A stretch of 6,678 nt of DNA from Firmicutes bacterium CAG:170 (GTDB lineage Bacteria; Bacillota; Clostridia; Oscillospirales; Oscillospiraceae), in the NCBI GenBank assembly GCA_000436735.1, contig FR887182.1, forward strand, positions 1 through 6,678, read 5' to 3'. Within the stretch, counting starts at the first letter, position 1. Each line of letters opens with the position of its first letter. Made by a program: the position numbers and the translations under genes. Shown in pieces: positions 5,963-6,678 of the stretch. The notes beneath the pieces are model-generated. The model saw only the letters and a program-made list of their open reading frames with translations, was not told the DNA's origin and ran no database searches.

Positions 5963-6365
5963 CGCGCCGCAGAGCGGCGCAAATCTGCGGGGCTGCGCCG
6001 ACTATCTCAATCAGAAAAAGGCCATTCTGGAAACCGGCGTATGGGTCTGCGAATGGAGCGGAGAAGACTCCATGCACACAAAGTCCATCCTGATCGACGA
6101 CCGCCTCAGCCTCATCGGTTCGTTCAACTGGGATATGCGCAGCGCGTGTCTGGATACGGAGCTGATGCTGCTGGTGGACTGCCCTGCGCTGAACGCCGCG
6201 CTGCGGGAGCAGACGGAGGAAATGATGCGCCAGAGCAGGCTCGTCTCGCCGGACGGCACGGAAACAGCGGGCACGGCGTACATCGCGCCGGAACGCTCGC
6301 CGCTCAAGGCCGCCTTGCAGGCCGTCATACGCAGCCTCATCCGTCCGTTCCGGTTCGTGCTGTAA
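5957..6365 (+). pseudogene. C-terminal remnant of a phospholipase D-family protein (second HKD domain)
   Basis: The frame reads SNAPQSGANLRGCADYLNQK, then ETGVWVCEWSG, then the HKD motif HTKSILIDDRLSLIGSFNWD, followed by MRSACLDTELMLLVD. The C-terminus ends LIRPFRFVL and TAA at 6363-6365. This is the C-terminal catalytic half of a phosphatidylserine synthase/phospholipase D-like protein. It is distinct from cardiolipin synthase in its DMRS-x-x-LDTELML signature. Intact relatives are about 500 residues with two HKD motifs, and only the second is kept here. A TGA at 5946-5948 closes the frame upstream, where cardiolipin synthase sequence begins. An internal ATG at 6072 could start a 97-residue product, but it would begin at the active-site His and has no good ribosome binding site. 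Confidence 0.8.
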
Positions 6366-6369
6366 GCCG

Positions 6370-6404
6370 CCGCGCCGCGCGGGATGCGGCGCGGACAGCG
6401 CGCC
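6370..6404 (+). terminator. GC-rich hairpin after the phospholipase D remnant, possible weak terminator
   Basis: CCGCGCCGC (6370-6378) pairs with GCGGCGCGG (6386-6394). Alternatively GGCGCG (6388-6393) pairs with CGCGCC (6399-6404) around GACAG, followed by AAAATTTT. The two stems exclude each other. The T-run is short and preceded by A residues, so this is not a classical intrinsic terminator, though the position right after a stop codon fits one. Confidence 0.45.
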
Positions 6405-6439
6405 AAAATTTTGCCTGCGTTCACGAATTATTCAAGCAA

Positions 6440-6462
6440 ATCGCAAAAAAACATGCGATAAT
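6440..6462 (+). promoter_or_regulatory. Extended -10 promoter of the ABC ATPase gene with overlapping inverted repeat
   Basis: TGC precedes GATAAT (6457-6462), giving an extended -10 with a start expected near 6469. No good -35 lies at 16-18 bases. ATCGCA (6440-6445) and TGCGAT (6454-6459) form a perfect 6-base inverted repeat with an 8-base A-rich spacer. Its right half covers the TGn and the first part of the -10, so a dimeric regulator bound here would block transcription (inference). Confidence 0.5.
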
Positions 6463-6480
6463 ATGAAGCATAAGAAACGC

Positions 6481-6486
6481 AGGAGG
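6481..6486 (+). promoter_or_regulatory. Ribosome binding site of the ABC ATPase gene
   Basis: A perfect AGGAGG lies 7 bases before the ATG at 6494 and fixes the start. Confidence 0.85.
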
Positions 6487-6493
6487 CTTTTGC

Positions 6494-6678
6494 ATGCAGG
6501 ATTTTGTGGTGTTTGACCATGTCTGTAAGACCTATCAGATGGGCGATGTGCGCATCGACGCGCTGAAGGACGCCTCTTTTACGATCGCAGAGGGGGAAAT
6601 CTGCGTGATCGTCGGGCAATCCGGCGCGGGTAAGACGACGCTTTTGAACATCCTCGGCGGCATGGACCGGCTGACGAG
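6494..6678 (+). CDS. ABC transporter ATP-binding protein (MacB/LolD type), 3' end outside window
   Basis: The first 61 codons are visible. The protein begins MQDFVVFDHVCKTYQMGD with the V/I-x-L/F-K-x-Y pattern of ABC ATPases. The stretch VRIDALKDASFTIAEGE is typical of the MacB/LolD/FtsE-like family, in which a GDxxxxALKDVSFxIxxGE motif precedes the nucleotide site. Walker A is GQSGAGKTT at residues 41-49, with T in place of the usual final S-T. It is followed by LLNILGGMDRLT, where LG-x-D-R/x-P-T is characteristic of this family. Relatives couple to FtsX-like permeases and export peptides or lipids, or sense antimicrobial peptides. The permease gene would be expected just beyond the right edge. 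It is independent of the minus-strand B12 unit and lies beyond the remnant cluster. Confidence 0.93.
   Translation, partial: MQDFVVFDHVCKTYQMGDVRIDALKDASFTIAEGEICVIVGQSGAGKTTLLNILGGMDRLT

Noticed and set aside
1..6678. CRISPR array, tRNA, rRNA, insertion sequence or attachment site
   Set aside because: No regularly spaced direct repeats, no cloverleaf with a T-loop signature, no transposase or integrase frame, and no terminal inverted repeats with target duplication were seen on either strand.

Overview
The window is GC-rich with AGGAGG-type ribosome binding sites. Its protein families (large secreted InlB-repeat proteins, ECF/B12-type regulation, RCC1-repeat and zinc-ribbon proteins, two kinds of phospholipase D enzyme) suggest a gut Clostridia member, probably of the Oscillospirales. 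This taxonomic guess rests on family content and style, not on a marker gene.

Left two thirds, minus strand (about 4950 down to 1): one coherent transcription unit. A near-consensus promoter (4921-4949) leads into a compact cobalamin (B12) riboswitch aptamer (about 4778-4891). An intrinsic terminator follows (4686-4723), then a 51-residue DUF2292 (YezD-like) gene (4503-4658), then a second terminator or attenuator hairpin (4418-4464). Last comes a giant secreted protein gene (start at 4319) that runs off the left edge after 1439 codons. The giant protein has a signal peptide, an N-terminal beta domain, six tandem Listeria-Bacteroides (InlB-type) repeats, atrophied Ig-like domains and a DUF4430 domain. 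DUF4430 is related to the C-terminal domain of the vertebrate B12 carriers transcobalamin and intrinsic factor. A B12 riboswitch upstream of a secreted transcobalamin-like protein is the most interesting feature here: it suggests a B12-repressed surface system for capturing or handling corrinoids.

Middle, plus strand (4981-6365): a gene graveyard or recombination scar. It holds, in order, the C-terminus of an ABC solute-binding protein, a bidirectional terminator, the C-terminus of an RCC1-repeat protein with an internal stop, the N-terminus of a zinc-ribbon protein, a 43-codon piece of cardiolipin synthase and the C-terminus of a second phospholipase D-family protein. Each piece is recognisable, and the last three are joined out of frame.

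Right edge, plus strand (6494-6678): the first 61 codons of a MacB/LolD-type ABC transporter ATPase, with its own extended -10 promoter and a small inverted repeat over that promoter. The very long plus-strand open frames across 30-4304 are antisense shadows of the giant gene.
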